The notes below the pieces were generated by a model. It was given only the letters and a program-made list of their open reading frames with translations. It was not told where the DNA came from and did not search any database. A stretch of 64,000 bases of DNA from Epiperipatus broadwayi (taxonomy: Eukaryota; Onychophora; Udeonychophora; Euonychophora; Peripatidae), in assembly GCA_028023455.1 (NCBI GenBank), contig JAQFVV010000027.1, positions 4,957,845-5,021,844 of the forward strand. The letters are read 5' to 3'. The number at the start of each line of letters is the position of its first letter. Within the stretch, counting starts at the first letter, position 1. A program made the position numbers and the translations under genes. Positions 55,326-64,000 of the stretch are shown one piece after another.

Positions 55326-55613
55326 CACTTATGAAATATTAAATTCTACTTTGTGCCAATATTAGACAATGTTAAATTATGTAATAATTCTATAAATTTT
55401 ACAAGTGCAATGTTTAAATTATAACTATGTAGAAAGTAATCAAACTTACACACCAGCATTGTTTAATGGTAGTTGTGGAGGGACCATACTACTGCCGATA
55501 GACGACGCTATGACACCATCAACAACCGGCCCGAAGCTTGCAAGTGAGAAATTTCTGTGTCAACCACAGAAATATTCAGAGTAGGGGCCCAAATGCAGCG
55601 ACTCAAGTTCCAG

Positions 55614-55697
55614 CCGCTAGGTGGCGCTTTTCACCATACATACGCACAGGAACCTTATGCCCACTAGCTGCCAGCACTATCGCCCGCTTGGTGGCGC
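55614..55697 (+). promoter_or_regulatory. Two CTCF-like motifs, 70 bp apart
   Basis: CCGCTAGGTGGCGC at 55614-55627 and CCGCTTGGTGGCGC at 55684-55697, same direction. The first fits the CTCF core CCASYAGRKGGCRS at all but one position. They lie in the GC-rich core of foldback D. Function is not shown; the motif could equally be a conserved piece of the repeat. Confidence 0.35.
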
Positions 55698-56339
55698 TGA
55701 TAGCCATAGGTAAACACATCTACCCATTTAATTAAACAAGATGATAAAACTGTAAGAATATGCTCACCCCAGTCACAAAATAAAGTCTTTCATATTTGTA
55801 TTTTTTTTTTTTTAAAAAAAAGATATTCTTAAAATACTATTATATCTATCATTAATCAGATTTTAATTAAGGTTGCCATGGCTTATATAGTGGTGCTGGT
55901 GTGGAGCTTTGTTTACTTGCTATATAGTTACAATTTAAACACTGTGCTTGAAAAATTTATAGAGTATTACATATTTAACATTGTTTATTGTTGGCATCAA
56001 GTAAATTTTAATATTTCATAAGTGCTAATAAGAATATTAAATTACGAAATGGATTTAAAGTGAATGATTTATATATTTACACTCTCACTTCTACACACAT
56101 AAATTACAATGTTTTGGAAATAAGACGGTTTCTCTTATTTCCTTAAAGACTTTATCTTGTGGCTGAGGTGAGAATATTCTTACAGTTTTATTATCTTGTT
56201 TAAATGGGGCTGGTGTGGAGAATTTCTTTATCTTCTATATATAATTGCAATTTAAATACTGTGCTTGTAAAATTTATAGAGTATTAAATATGGAGGCTGT
56301 AAAAATACAGATTACATACTAAGCATCCACAAGTGCTTT

Positions 56340-56745
56340 TTTTAATTAAATATAATTTTAAATTAAATATAAAATTAATATTTAAAAAATTCGATTTAAA
56401 TTATTTAAATTAATTTTTTGTTTTTAGTACAAATAAATAATTTTATATGTTTAATTTTGTTATAATAATGGCACATATCTATTGTATTTTTGCAGCACTG
56501 AAGAAGTCTGTCAGATAGTTGAAACTGACAGCTAATTTTGGAAGTTTGGAATAATGAAATATTGAATTTGCAATGTATAAAGTGCATAGAAGAGTATGAT
56601 GGTATTGTTTTATATATTCTATGGCTATTAGTACTATACAAAAGTAATGATGTTCTAATTTTTTTAAAAAAACTTTTGTTCAATGCCTCTAAGGATTTAC
56701 TTTTTCAGAGTCTCTCTTGCTCATCTTGGGATTAAGCCAATAAAT
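56340..56745 (+). mobile_element. PLE-like tail with hammerhead-like core
   Basis: A hammerhead-like core at 56498-56525 is followed by gaatttgcaatgtataaagt, gcatagaagagtatgatggt, related to gaaattgcaatgtaaagtgc and gagtatatggtat at 42.17-42.23 kb. The frames at 56405-56683 and 56538-56735 overlap the core and are chance. Confidence 0.55.
56498..56525 (+). ncRNA. Hammerhead-ribozyme-like core
   Basis: CTGAAGA at 56498-56504 fits CUGANGA, and GAAAC lies at 56521-56525, 16 bases apart as expected. Stem II (AGTCT..AGATAGTT) is weak. The GAAACTGACAGC continuation may pair with ctgtca just upstream, which would compete with the ribozyme fold. Confidence 0.45.
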
Positions 56746-56749
56746 ATCA

Positions 56750-57660
56750 CTTGATTACCATTTTTTATGCTTGATCTTAACTTATTAAAACAGGCAAAAC
56801 TCTCTATACATTGCCACTCAATGCAAGCCAGAGTAATCAATGAATGTCAGAAGGCTTGTGCATAAAATCCCCATCTAGTGCCTACTCATCCATATCCCCA
56901 GACTAGTTTCTGGCTTGTAGCATTCATCAGTGATGAGCCTCGGATTTGAGAGTACTGCACCTAGATCTTAGGATCTAATGCAACCCTCCAGCAGCCACCT
57001 TTTATCTCTACTTAACTACAAAACTATGAGTCTTAAATTGAAAACACTATAATATTTTCAATCCAAACTCAGTAGTTTATATAGTCATATAGGTCTGAAC
57101 TCAGTTCAGTACCTATACATTTTGGTATCTTTGGTTGTTTAATAACCATAGCCACCACTATCCTATTAGGCAATACATATAGAGAGTTTTGCCTGGTTTA
57201 ATAACAGTTAAGAGCAAGCATAAGAAATGGTGATCATGTGATGTTTATTGACTTAAAACCAATCCTGCCTGATAGGATATTGGTGGCAATGGTTATTAAA
57301 GAACCAATGACTCTAAAATGTATAGGTAGTGAACTGATTTCAGACCTATATGACTATATAAGCTGCTGAGTTTGGATTGAAAATATTATAGTGTTTTCAA
57401 TTTAAGATGCATAGTTTTGTAGTTAAGTAGAGATAAAAGATGGCTGCTGGAGGGTTGCATTAGATTGTAAGATCTAGGTGCAGTGCTCTCAGATCCAAGG
57501 CTCATCACTGATGAAGGCTACAATCCAGAAACCAGTTTGTGTATATTGAATTAGTAGGCACTAGATGGAGATTTTATGCACAAGCTTTCTGGCATCCATT
57601 GATTATTCTGGCTTGCACTGAGTGGCACACTGTATGGAGAGTTTTACTCATCTTGGGATG
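56750..57660. mobile_element. Foldback family A, best full-length copy
   Basis: Left half 56750-57180: aatatcacttgattaccatt, caatgcaagccagagtaatc, agtgatgagcctcggatttg, ctacttaactacaaaactat, tatatagtcatataggtctg, caccactatcctattaggc. Next a right-type terminal block at 57180-57245 (agagagttttgcctggttta, aaatggtgatcatgtgatg). Then a second half in reverse, 57250-57655, ending cactgtatggagagtttta. Each half is about 430 bp. No frame over 60 codons in either half, so it encodes no transposase. Confidence 0.85.
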
Positions 57661-57865
57661 TTAAACATTCACCAATATTGATAACTTATCTTTTATAATT
57701 TCTACTTTATTTTTTCTATAACAACATGTCTTGACTTTGGATGTGATTCACAAATGTCTGCTTTTTTTATAATTATGTTTCTATGATAATTTATCAATTC
57801 TTTTATAAATACTCCATTTAAACTTTTTATCTGAAATGGAACTGTAAATAATCAAATGGTATCCT
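57661..57865. other. Unassigned
   Basis: Nothing recognised. Confidence 0.4.
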
Positions 57866-57869
57866 TCCG

Positions 57870-58380
57870 CTAGAGTTAAAAAGAAGTTCCAACACCAGAG
57901 GCAATAGAGACAGGCTGTGATTCATTGACCTTGAGCTCCAGAGTCTGCTACTGCAGCAAAGCATGCTGGGAACTCAAAAAAAGACTACAGTGATTGAATG
58001 GTTTATTATACATGATTTCAAGCATCAGAAGTGACAGGGATGGACTGTGACCTATCGACCTTTAGCTCCAGAGTCTGCCACTCTACCACTGCAGTAAAGC
58101 ATGATGGGAACTCTGAAAGAGTATAGTAATTGAATGGTTTATTATTCAGGACTTCATAAAGAGTTTAAAGTGGTAGAGCTAGGCTGAGATCCATGGACCT
58201 TGAGCCCCAGGGTCTGCCATTTTACCCCTCAAAGCATGCTGTGAACTCAGAAAGAATATAGTAATTGAATGGTATATTAGTCAGGAAGTCATAAGAATTT
58301 CAAGCATCTGAAGTAACAGTACTGGGCTGTGGTCCATGGACCTTGAGCTCCAAATTCTGCCATTCTTCCACCACACTTAA
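57870..58380 (+). repeat. Family G tandem array
   Basis: About four direct units, with aaagcatg starts at 57958, 58096 and 58231 (spacings 138 and 135 bp). All in the same direction, unlike the 46.7 kb array. Confidence 0.85.
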
Positions 58381-58780
58381 CTACATAGGGCAAGTGAAGA
58401 GTCAATTTTAATGTGAAATAATTAAGAGAACAGGTTATTTCTATGTTTGAATTCTGCATAACGTTGATATTACAAAGTTATTGTTTTTAAAAATATGGAA
58501 TATTGATTTTCAGTATTTTGTACAGACCTTATTTTTTACTTATATCTGATAATTTCATTATTATTTATTTATGTGATCTATAAAGCAGATGTGAAAAAAA
58601 AAATCTTACTGAAAAACATGGAATTACTTTACCATTGGTATATCTGATCTCACAATTTCCTATTAAATTAAAAAGTTTAACATGCTAGAAATCAGATTAA
58701 CAAATAAATAATTTCATTAATAAGTAATGTATGCACAATACAAATATCTAATATTTATCTAAAAATATTAATACTAATAG
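58381..58780. other. AT-rich, nothing recognised
   Basis: No match noticed. Confidence 0.45.
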
Positions 58781-59395
58781 TCCCGCAGTAAACTCTGGAA
58801 AGCTATTTCAAGGTTTCGTGGGTCTCCGTGTTTGAGCCAAGGTGAGAGTCAAGTATACATGGATGTTGAGTGCAGTGCAACAAGTGAAAGTTTTTTTTCT
58901 TTGATAAAAATAATTAATCACGGAAATATCTCCGAAAACAAACGTTTTCTCAACGACAAAATTTATTAAAATGGCGACTACCAAATCACGTGACCCACAG
59001 TAAACTCTAGAAAAACTACTTCAAAGTTTCATAAGTTTCTATGTTTGAACCCACAATAATCCTCAAAATGCACCTTTTTCCAAGTAAGAATCAAATATAC
59101 ATAGATATTAAGCACTATTCAACAAATGAAAATTATTGTTTTCCAAAAAAATCACGGAAATTTCTAAAAAAACAAACATTTTCTCAACGATAACATCTAA
59201 ATAAAGTCAGACACCAAGTCATGTGACCTGCGGTAAATCCTCCAAGAGCTAGTTCAAAGTTTCATAAGTTTCTGTGTGTGAATCAAAAAAAAAAAAAAAT
59301 CCTCAAAATGCATTTTTTTTCCAAGAATGAAAGACGTATAAATATTAAGTATAACTAAACAAATTAAAATAACTTTAATATAAAAAAAATTATTA
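58781..59395 (+). repeat. Tandem array, about 212-233 bp x 3
   Basis: Unit starts at 58786 (cagtaaactctgg), 58998 (cagtaaactctag) and 59231 (cggtaaatcctcc). Shared blocks: agtttcataagtttct, gtttgaa, cctcaaaatgca, cacggaaat and aacattttctcaacgat. The last unit runs into a hammerhead-like motif. Confidence 0.85.
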
Positions 59396-59396
59396 G

Positions 59397-59422
59397 CCGA
59401 GGAATGGATAATCGGCCGAAAC
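59397..59422 (+). ncRNA. Degraded hammerhead-like motif after the array
   Basis: CCGAGGA, then TGGATAATCGGCC, then GAAAC at 59418-59422 followed by TGTC, the same GAAACTGTC as at 9235-9243. GCCGA/TCGGC pairing competes with a hammerhead stem, and the first box has C for U. Confidence 0.4.
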
Positions 59423-59499
59423 TGTCATCCACCAACTACAACCCCCCTCTAGCAAGAACATTTTACCACCAAGAATATACCATGCATGATAGACTCTAA

Positions 59500-60000
59500 C
59501 AATCACCCCCAAACATGTTTTGTAATATTATCAAATCTTCATAGGTATGTATCTGTTTGAAAAGTTTGTAATCGTCTGCATAAAATAGTAGTGATCATTT
59601 GATTATTGCCTAGTAAAAATCATACAGGAAAACATTGAATAATATAAATGATAAAACATTTCCATAAATAATCGATTATTTTTAAATAAGAGGCTTCTTT
59701 CTTTCATATTCATAGCAGAGCCTTTTCTGTTGGATGAATGTTGCTTTGTTGTGTGTATGATATTCATTTTGTTATTAGCTTTCTCAATTTATCTGTTGGA
59801 GAATTATGTTACACATTGTCAAATGTTTTAATGAGATAAAAACAAATGGCAGCCAGACCCACACTATCTTAATTGAATGGGAATGTAATCATTTTATGGA
59901 ACTCTTGAGATTCAATCCAACACTTGACTCCTCTCATTCAAATACCATACCCTTCTAATCCATTAATGGTTAATTGAATTAATTGCAGAACTGTACTCTT
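59500..60000 (-). pseudogene. LINE RT fragment with YADD box
   Basis: In minus-strand order: DSVGLAAICFYLIKTFDNV (motif A; FDNV for AFDKV) at about 59850-59800, then after a gap VLSFILFNVFLYDFY, then SLLFYADDYKLFKQIHTYED at about 59600-59540. YADD is the catalytic box, and the LSFILFNVFLYD segment is motif B (ILGPLLFLIFINDL-type). The style is CR1- or Jockey-like and differs from the RTE copies. Several stops and shifts. Confidence 0.7.
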
Positions 60001-60728
60001 AGTAATAATTGTAACATTTGTTTCTTGATATACTCATTTTTTTCTTGTTATTTTTACTGACATAACCACATTTCTTAACCACAAATAAAGTTTGCTTTGA
60101 GAAAAAAAAATATTAATACTAACAATAATATTATATGACATTATCCTATGGTTATCCTACTCGAAAAGTCATCTAGCATGAGCTCCAGCAATTTCTCGAC
60201 ATTAGATAGTCTTGTACTGTAATATCTCTATTTTATTTGGATTTCTGCTTTTTGACTTTATCAGTGAAGATTAGAATTCAAAGCTGGAATCAATGCACCT
60301 GTGTTCTGGTGTAAGAATACAAAGAATTGCTCTTGAAAACATAGGAGTAAACATACAAAAAAGTTATGTCATATTATTATGTTACAATTAACTAAATGGA
60401 ATGGTTAATCTTAAGCTGCTATTTGAATAAACAAATGTCATAGAAATCACGATTACAAGATCTTAACTAGAGAAGGGCTTGAAAAGATTCATTGAAAGGA
60501 TCATTTGAATTGGAGTAAATGCATCTGAAATTTTTTTTGTTACATTTACTGGATAGCTCTTTGAAAAGCATAGAAGTATTCTCAAAATACAAATAATACT
60601 TCAAGCATTAAAAACAGATATCTAAATTTAATTATAATAACCAAGTGTTAATTTCAGTGAAAGAAAACATTTTTGTTATGAAGATTTAGAAAAAAAAAGA
60701 ATAAGAAGCAGCATTAGAAAAAAATTGC
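60001..60728. other. Unassigned
   Basis: AT-rich; no frame or repeat recognised. Confidence 0.4.
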
Positions 60729-60729
60729 T

Positions 60730-61035
60730 AAATGATATCATCATCATCAACCATTATCAATCCACTGCAAGATGAAGGTCTCTCCAAGTTCAATCCATCT
60801 TCTCCAATCTTTAGCTTCTCTTCTCCACATCACCCCTGCACTTTAGCTTCTCTTCTCCACATCACCCCTGCACATTTTCTTATTTCATCCATCCATCTCA
60901 CATGTGGTCTCTTTATGGGTCTTTTACAATCTCTTTGAATCCAGTTTAAGATTTCAATTGTCCATCTATTATCATTTCTTCTAGCAATATGTCCAGCCCA
61001 ACTCCACTTCAGTCTTTTAATTTTTCAATGATATA
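60730..61035 (-). mobile_element. RTE-type LINE 3' end
   Basis: The tail catcatcatcaaccattatc, then C-terminal coding in reverse (catctcacatgtggtctctt; aatatgtccagcccaactcc), cut at tttttcaatga. Contains a 32 bp tandem duplication at 60810-60873. The plus frame 60732-60938 is a shadow. Confidence 0.85.
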
Positions 61036-61285
61036 GATATGATTATAAAAAATATCAAATAAATAAAAAAGAATAAGATTATAGCATTAATAAAACAATG
61101 TCCAATTAAGAAAAAAATCAAGTTGTTTTTTTTTTTTTTTGCAAAAATGTTTTATTTTTTAAAAAAATAAATCTCAAATTATTTCAGTAAAGACTATTTT
61201 CAAAACAATGAGCATGGGGTTATAAATTTCCGGTTAATAATTAATTGCAAATATAACCGGTAGGTGGTATTTCTTACAGATGATA
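61036..61285. other. AT-rich, nothing recognised
   Basis: Contains a 14-T run near 61127-61140. Confidence 0.4.
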
Positions 61286-61287
61286 TT

Positions 61288-61350
61288 CAGTGGGCATAAT
61301 TGCTGAGAGATTCTTGACTTCGTTTAAGGGGAAGCCACAATACATCACAT
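61288..61350 (+). mobile_element. LINE F 3' tail, truncated
   Basis: gggcataattgctgagagat, tcttgacttcgtttaagggg, aagccacaatacatcacatc. Directly followed by the body of another F copy. Confidence 0.8.
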
Positions 61351-61935
61351 CAGTAGAAGTATAGATGCATTAATGAAAAATAGGGAGTTGGGGAGATGGA
61401 AAACTAGTATGGAGAGTAAAAAGAGTTTCAATATATGTAGAAGTAAACAGAATATTGCGTGTAAATTAATTTATGATAACAATAAGGAACGTAGTTTACT
61501 GTTTAAAGCTAGAACAGGATAGTTAGTAACAAGAGAATCTACACATAAATGGAGAAATGTGGGTGATTTAATCGCAAGTTATGTAAGAAAGGCCTGGAAA
61601 ATATTAGGCATCTGCTAATTGAATGTAAATGCTAACAAGCAGAAAGGGTACAAATAATGAGGTTGTGGGGGGATAAATACAAAGTGATTATACAGAAAGT
61701 GGGTTCTTGGTTTTTATGCTGGATTTGAGAAAAGATATTGAGGATTTAATATAAAGGCCATAGAGTTGACAAACATAATATTACGGAAATAGAATGGAGC
61801 AGAATAGAAAAGAATATGGGAAAAACTTAGGGTGGGAAACGGAAAGGTGGCTAATAGCATTCTCTGGGCATAGTGGCTGAGAGATTCCTGACTTCGATAA
61901 ATGAGAAGCCACAGACATTGCATCGCAGTTAACTT
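61345..61935 (+). mobile_element. LINE F C-terminal copy, decayed
   Basis: The body reads ALMKNRELGRWKTSMESKKS, NICRSKQNIACKLIYDNNK, LLFKARTG, a stop, then TRESTHKWRNVGDL, a shift, CKLCKKGLENIRHLLIEC, QIMRLWGDKYK and the 3' UTR end ctgagagattcctgacttcg, agaagccacagacattgc. The minus frames 61714-61923 and 61781-62053 are shadows. Confidence 0.8.
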
Positions 61936-62465
61936 GTCTTTGCCAAGTTTCTAAATCTGATCGATTAATATTAAAGATAGATTTTAAATAATGAAACATA
62001 AACGGGATTAAATTAATTATAAGTGGAACTAAATTTGATACATAATTTTGCAATAATGCAAAATAGGAAATGTTTTTTTTTGATTTTTAGAAAATAATAT
62101 AAAAATAAATATATAAATATAATATTCATTTTTGTACTTGTTGTTTTTAAACAGTATATGCTTAGCCAACTTTCCATTATTATAAGTCGTAGACGTAGCA
62201 TAAATTGGAAAGTAGGAGTTGATGAATATATGTGCTGTTATTGCTAATTTACATAAAAATTTAAACATGAAAATTAATTAGGGAGAATATGCAATCTTTT
62301 TGAGAGTGACACACATGATTCTTTTCTATTAGGGTCAATTAGAAGGTCATGAAATTAATTCATGAAATTTAATGCAAACGTATAGGCTCGAATATTACAC
62401 ATATTCATATACAAACACAGTGAATTACTTATCTGTGCATGTATGGATGTCTGTGTGACAAATTA
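61936..62465. other. AT-rich, nothing recognised
   Basis: Overlapping minus frames at 62013-62268 look like chance. Confidence 0.45.
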
Positions 62466-62469
62466 AAAT

Positions 62470-62790
62470 TTTATAAATATTGTATTAATACTCAAATATA
62501 AATATATTGTCTATACTAAACTCAATGTAGGTACAAGGGACTTGAACTCAGACTTTCAAGCTCCCTACAGTATGCACTCCATCTTATACAACTGATACAA
62601 ATGACCAAATACATGTGAAGAAAATAAATGCTGGTTCAGCATAAAATACCTATATTGGAGATCATTTATCTTTTTCACACGTAAGTGCTCGTGAGTATCA
62701 GTTATATAGGATGGAGTGCATAGCTATAGAAAGCTTGAAAATCTGAGTTCCAAGTTCCTTCTAAATATTGTATTAGTAAAAAAACAATCT
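62470..62790. repeat. Repeat family B, inverted pair
   Basis: Minus unit 62500-62615 (gggacttgaactcagacttt, tatgcactccatcttataca) joined head-to-head to plus unit 62625-62790 (atgctggttcagcataaaat, aagcttgaaaatctgagttc). Confidence 0.75.
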
Positions 62791-63034
62791 TTCTTAAACT
62801 TTTAAAAAGTTAATATTCATTTTGACTCTTAAAATAATTTTTAGTTACAAAATATTTCTTTCAAATAAATCAATTTTTATTGTAATAACATTATTCATGT
62901 GATTCTGTTTTTATTGTTCAAGTTAAAGTTCATAAGTAGTTAATAATGGTTGGGAATCCAGAATCTAAAAAAACCGAAATTGTTTAATTACCAAGCTAAA
63001 ATCTTGATGAATTTCTGGAACAACTTTTAAAAAT
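62791..63034. other. AT-rich, nothing recognised
   Basis: No match noticed. Confidence 0.4.
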
Positions 63035-63460
63035 AATAAAAGAATTAGAGGGGATTTAAACACAGAGTTTCAAGCTCTCTTTAGCTACCCACTCCATTTT
63101 ATGTAAACAAGACCCATGGCCACTTATATGTAAAGAAGATAAATGATCTCCGGTATACATATTTTATGCTGAAACAGCACTCATCAGTTAGTCTCAGTCA
63201 TCATCTCCCACACATAAATATATAATCAGTGCTCAGCTTATATTAAGATGATAATCTGGACCAACTGATGAGTGGTGGTTCAGCATGAAATATGTATGTT
63301 GGAGATCATTTATCTTTTTCACATATATGTTGTGATGTTTATCGATTATATAAAATGGAATGGATAGCTGAAGGAAGCTTGAAAGTCTGGGTTCAAATCC
63401 CCTCTAATAACATCTGAAGTTTAGTATATGCATTATACTGGTATTCACATAAAAGAATGA
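63035..63460. repeat. Repeat family B, inverted pair
   Basis: Minus unit 63045-63245 (ggggatttaaacacagagtt, catcagttagtctcagtcat, cagtgctcagcttatattaa) and plus unit 63246-63460 (gaccaactgatgagtggtgg, aagcttgaaagtctgggttc). Confidence 0.75.
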
Positions 63461-63744
63461 TAAATCAGTCTATAATCTATTGTTATATGATTTGATTCTT
63501 GGTAATTAGAAGCCAAACTACAAAAACAGAAAAACTATTTTGTTAAATTGGTTTGGTTAACTTTGAATTAATTATGAGTTATCTTTCAAGTTACTTATGA
63601 CTCAATTACAACTTAGTTCTGAGTTAATTATAATTTAATTATCAGTTCTCTAAGTTGTAAAACACTTATATTTCACAAAAAAACTTTAGTAAAAAAAAAT
63701 AAAAAATCATTAAAAAATTGAAATTTACTAATCATGATAGTAAT
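63461..63744. other. AT-rich, nothing recognised
   Basis: A short tract of ttatgagttatcttt/ttacttatgactca/ttaattataatttaatta-like repeats at 63570-63650. Confidence 0.4.
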
Positions 63745-63900
63745 TATATGGGATTTGAACCCAGATTTTTAAGCTACCTTCAGCTATCCACTGTATTTCA
63801 TACCTCTGATACATATTACCACACACAAGTAAAAAAGATAAGTGATCTCTTATAAACATTGTTGAATCAGCACTCATCAATAGTGTTTTTTTTCCTTTGG
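63745..63900 (-). repeat. Repeat family B, partial minus copy
   Basis: gggatttgaacccagatttt, tccactgtatttcatacctc, aaaaaagataagtgatctct and cagcactcatcaatag. Continues near the window end without a plus partner. Confidence 0.7.
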
Positions 63901-64000
63901 GTACTTACATATTAATCTGGCACTGAGATGTAACACATGTATTAGTTTGGCAATAAGTCATCTCAGAAAATAATGTCTACACAAGAGCTTCTGACAAATG

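Larger units (their letters stand above)
54890..56300. mobile_element. Foldback element D with GC-rich core
   Basis: Left arm 54890-55480: gctaaaactgtaaaaattct, caccccagccacaatataat, tttaaatccatttcttaatt, tgtttaaattataactatgt, ending cacaccagc. Right arm 55890-56205 is its reverse complement: gctggtgtggagctttgttt, gaatattaaattacgaaatg, gtggctgaggtgagaatatt, cttacagttttattatcttg. The left arm is interrupted by foldback A (55045-55325). A short left-end duplicate lies at 55738-55800 and an extra inner piece at 56200-56300. The core at about 55470-55735 is GC-rich. Confidence 0.7.

Noticed and set aside
58781-59395. CRISPR-like array
   Set aside because: Units of over 200 bp with diverged sequence and no short repeat-spacer pattern; the host is eukaryotic.

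Overview
KIND OF DNA. The window is strongly AT-rich, CpG-poor, intron- or intergenic-type DNA from an animal nucleus. I see no complete host gene, rRNA operon, CRISPR array, phage or bacterial feature. What can be recognised is almost wholly mobile DNA: Penelope-like elements (PLEs) with GIY-YIG domains, RTE-type and other LINE remnants, tRNA-derived cassettes, foldback elements, small terminal-inverted-repeat (TIR) elements, tandem repeats and microsatellites. This fits an invertebrate metazoan, for example a lophotrochozoan or cnidarian, but no conserved host gene is present to fix the lineage. Nearly all long open frames are broken transposon fragments, antisense shadows or translated microsatellites. 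LAYOUT. 1.4-2.7 kb holds an RTE reverse transcriptase (RT) remnant. 2.7-3.8 kb holds foldback family A. 4.7-9.3 kb is a nested PLE complex: a decayed RT, then a PLE flanked by inverted arms, whose left arm is interrupted by a second, better preserved PLE. 10.5-11.8 kb is a decayed LINE (family J). 13-25 kb mixes microsatellites, RTE 3' ends, repeat B and C copies, a near-perfect palindrome at 17.6-17.9 kb, and foldback A copies carrying LINE F 3' ends. 26-43 kb carries three tRNA-derived or tRNA-like units, long foldback A copies, RTE and LINE J pieces, a 0.5 kb TIR element and a small hairpin element with a hammerhead-like core. 42.7-45.9 kb holds LINE F inside a foldback A arm, then an RTE endonuclease-RT remnant. 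46.7-47.8 kb is an array of about 135-155 bp units, part of it inverted. 51.2-52.3 kb is a LINE 3' end with an RT zinc knuckle. 53.8-54.6 kb is an RTE 3' end split by an A-tailed retrocopy. 54.9-57.7 kb holds a foldback with a GC-rich core and the best full-length foldback A. 57.9-61.9 kb holds tandem arrays, a LINE RT fragment, an RTE 3' end and a LINE F head-to-tail junction. 62.5-64 kb holds inverted pairs of repeat B. HOW IT FITS TOGETHER. Three patterns recur. (1) Hammerhead-ribozyme-like cores (CTGANGA, a stem, GAAAC) sit in PLE arms and PLE-like tails. (2) Three LINE F 3' fragments of different length lie at the same position and orientation inside foldback A arms. (3) Inverted (head-to-head) architecture is shared by several unrelated repeat families. 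No database search was possible, so family names rest on motifs read by eye.
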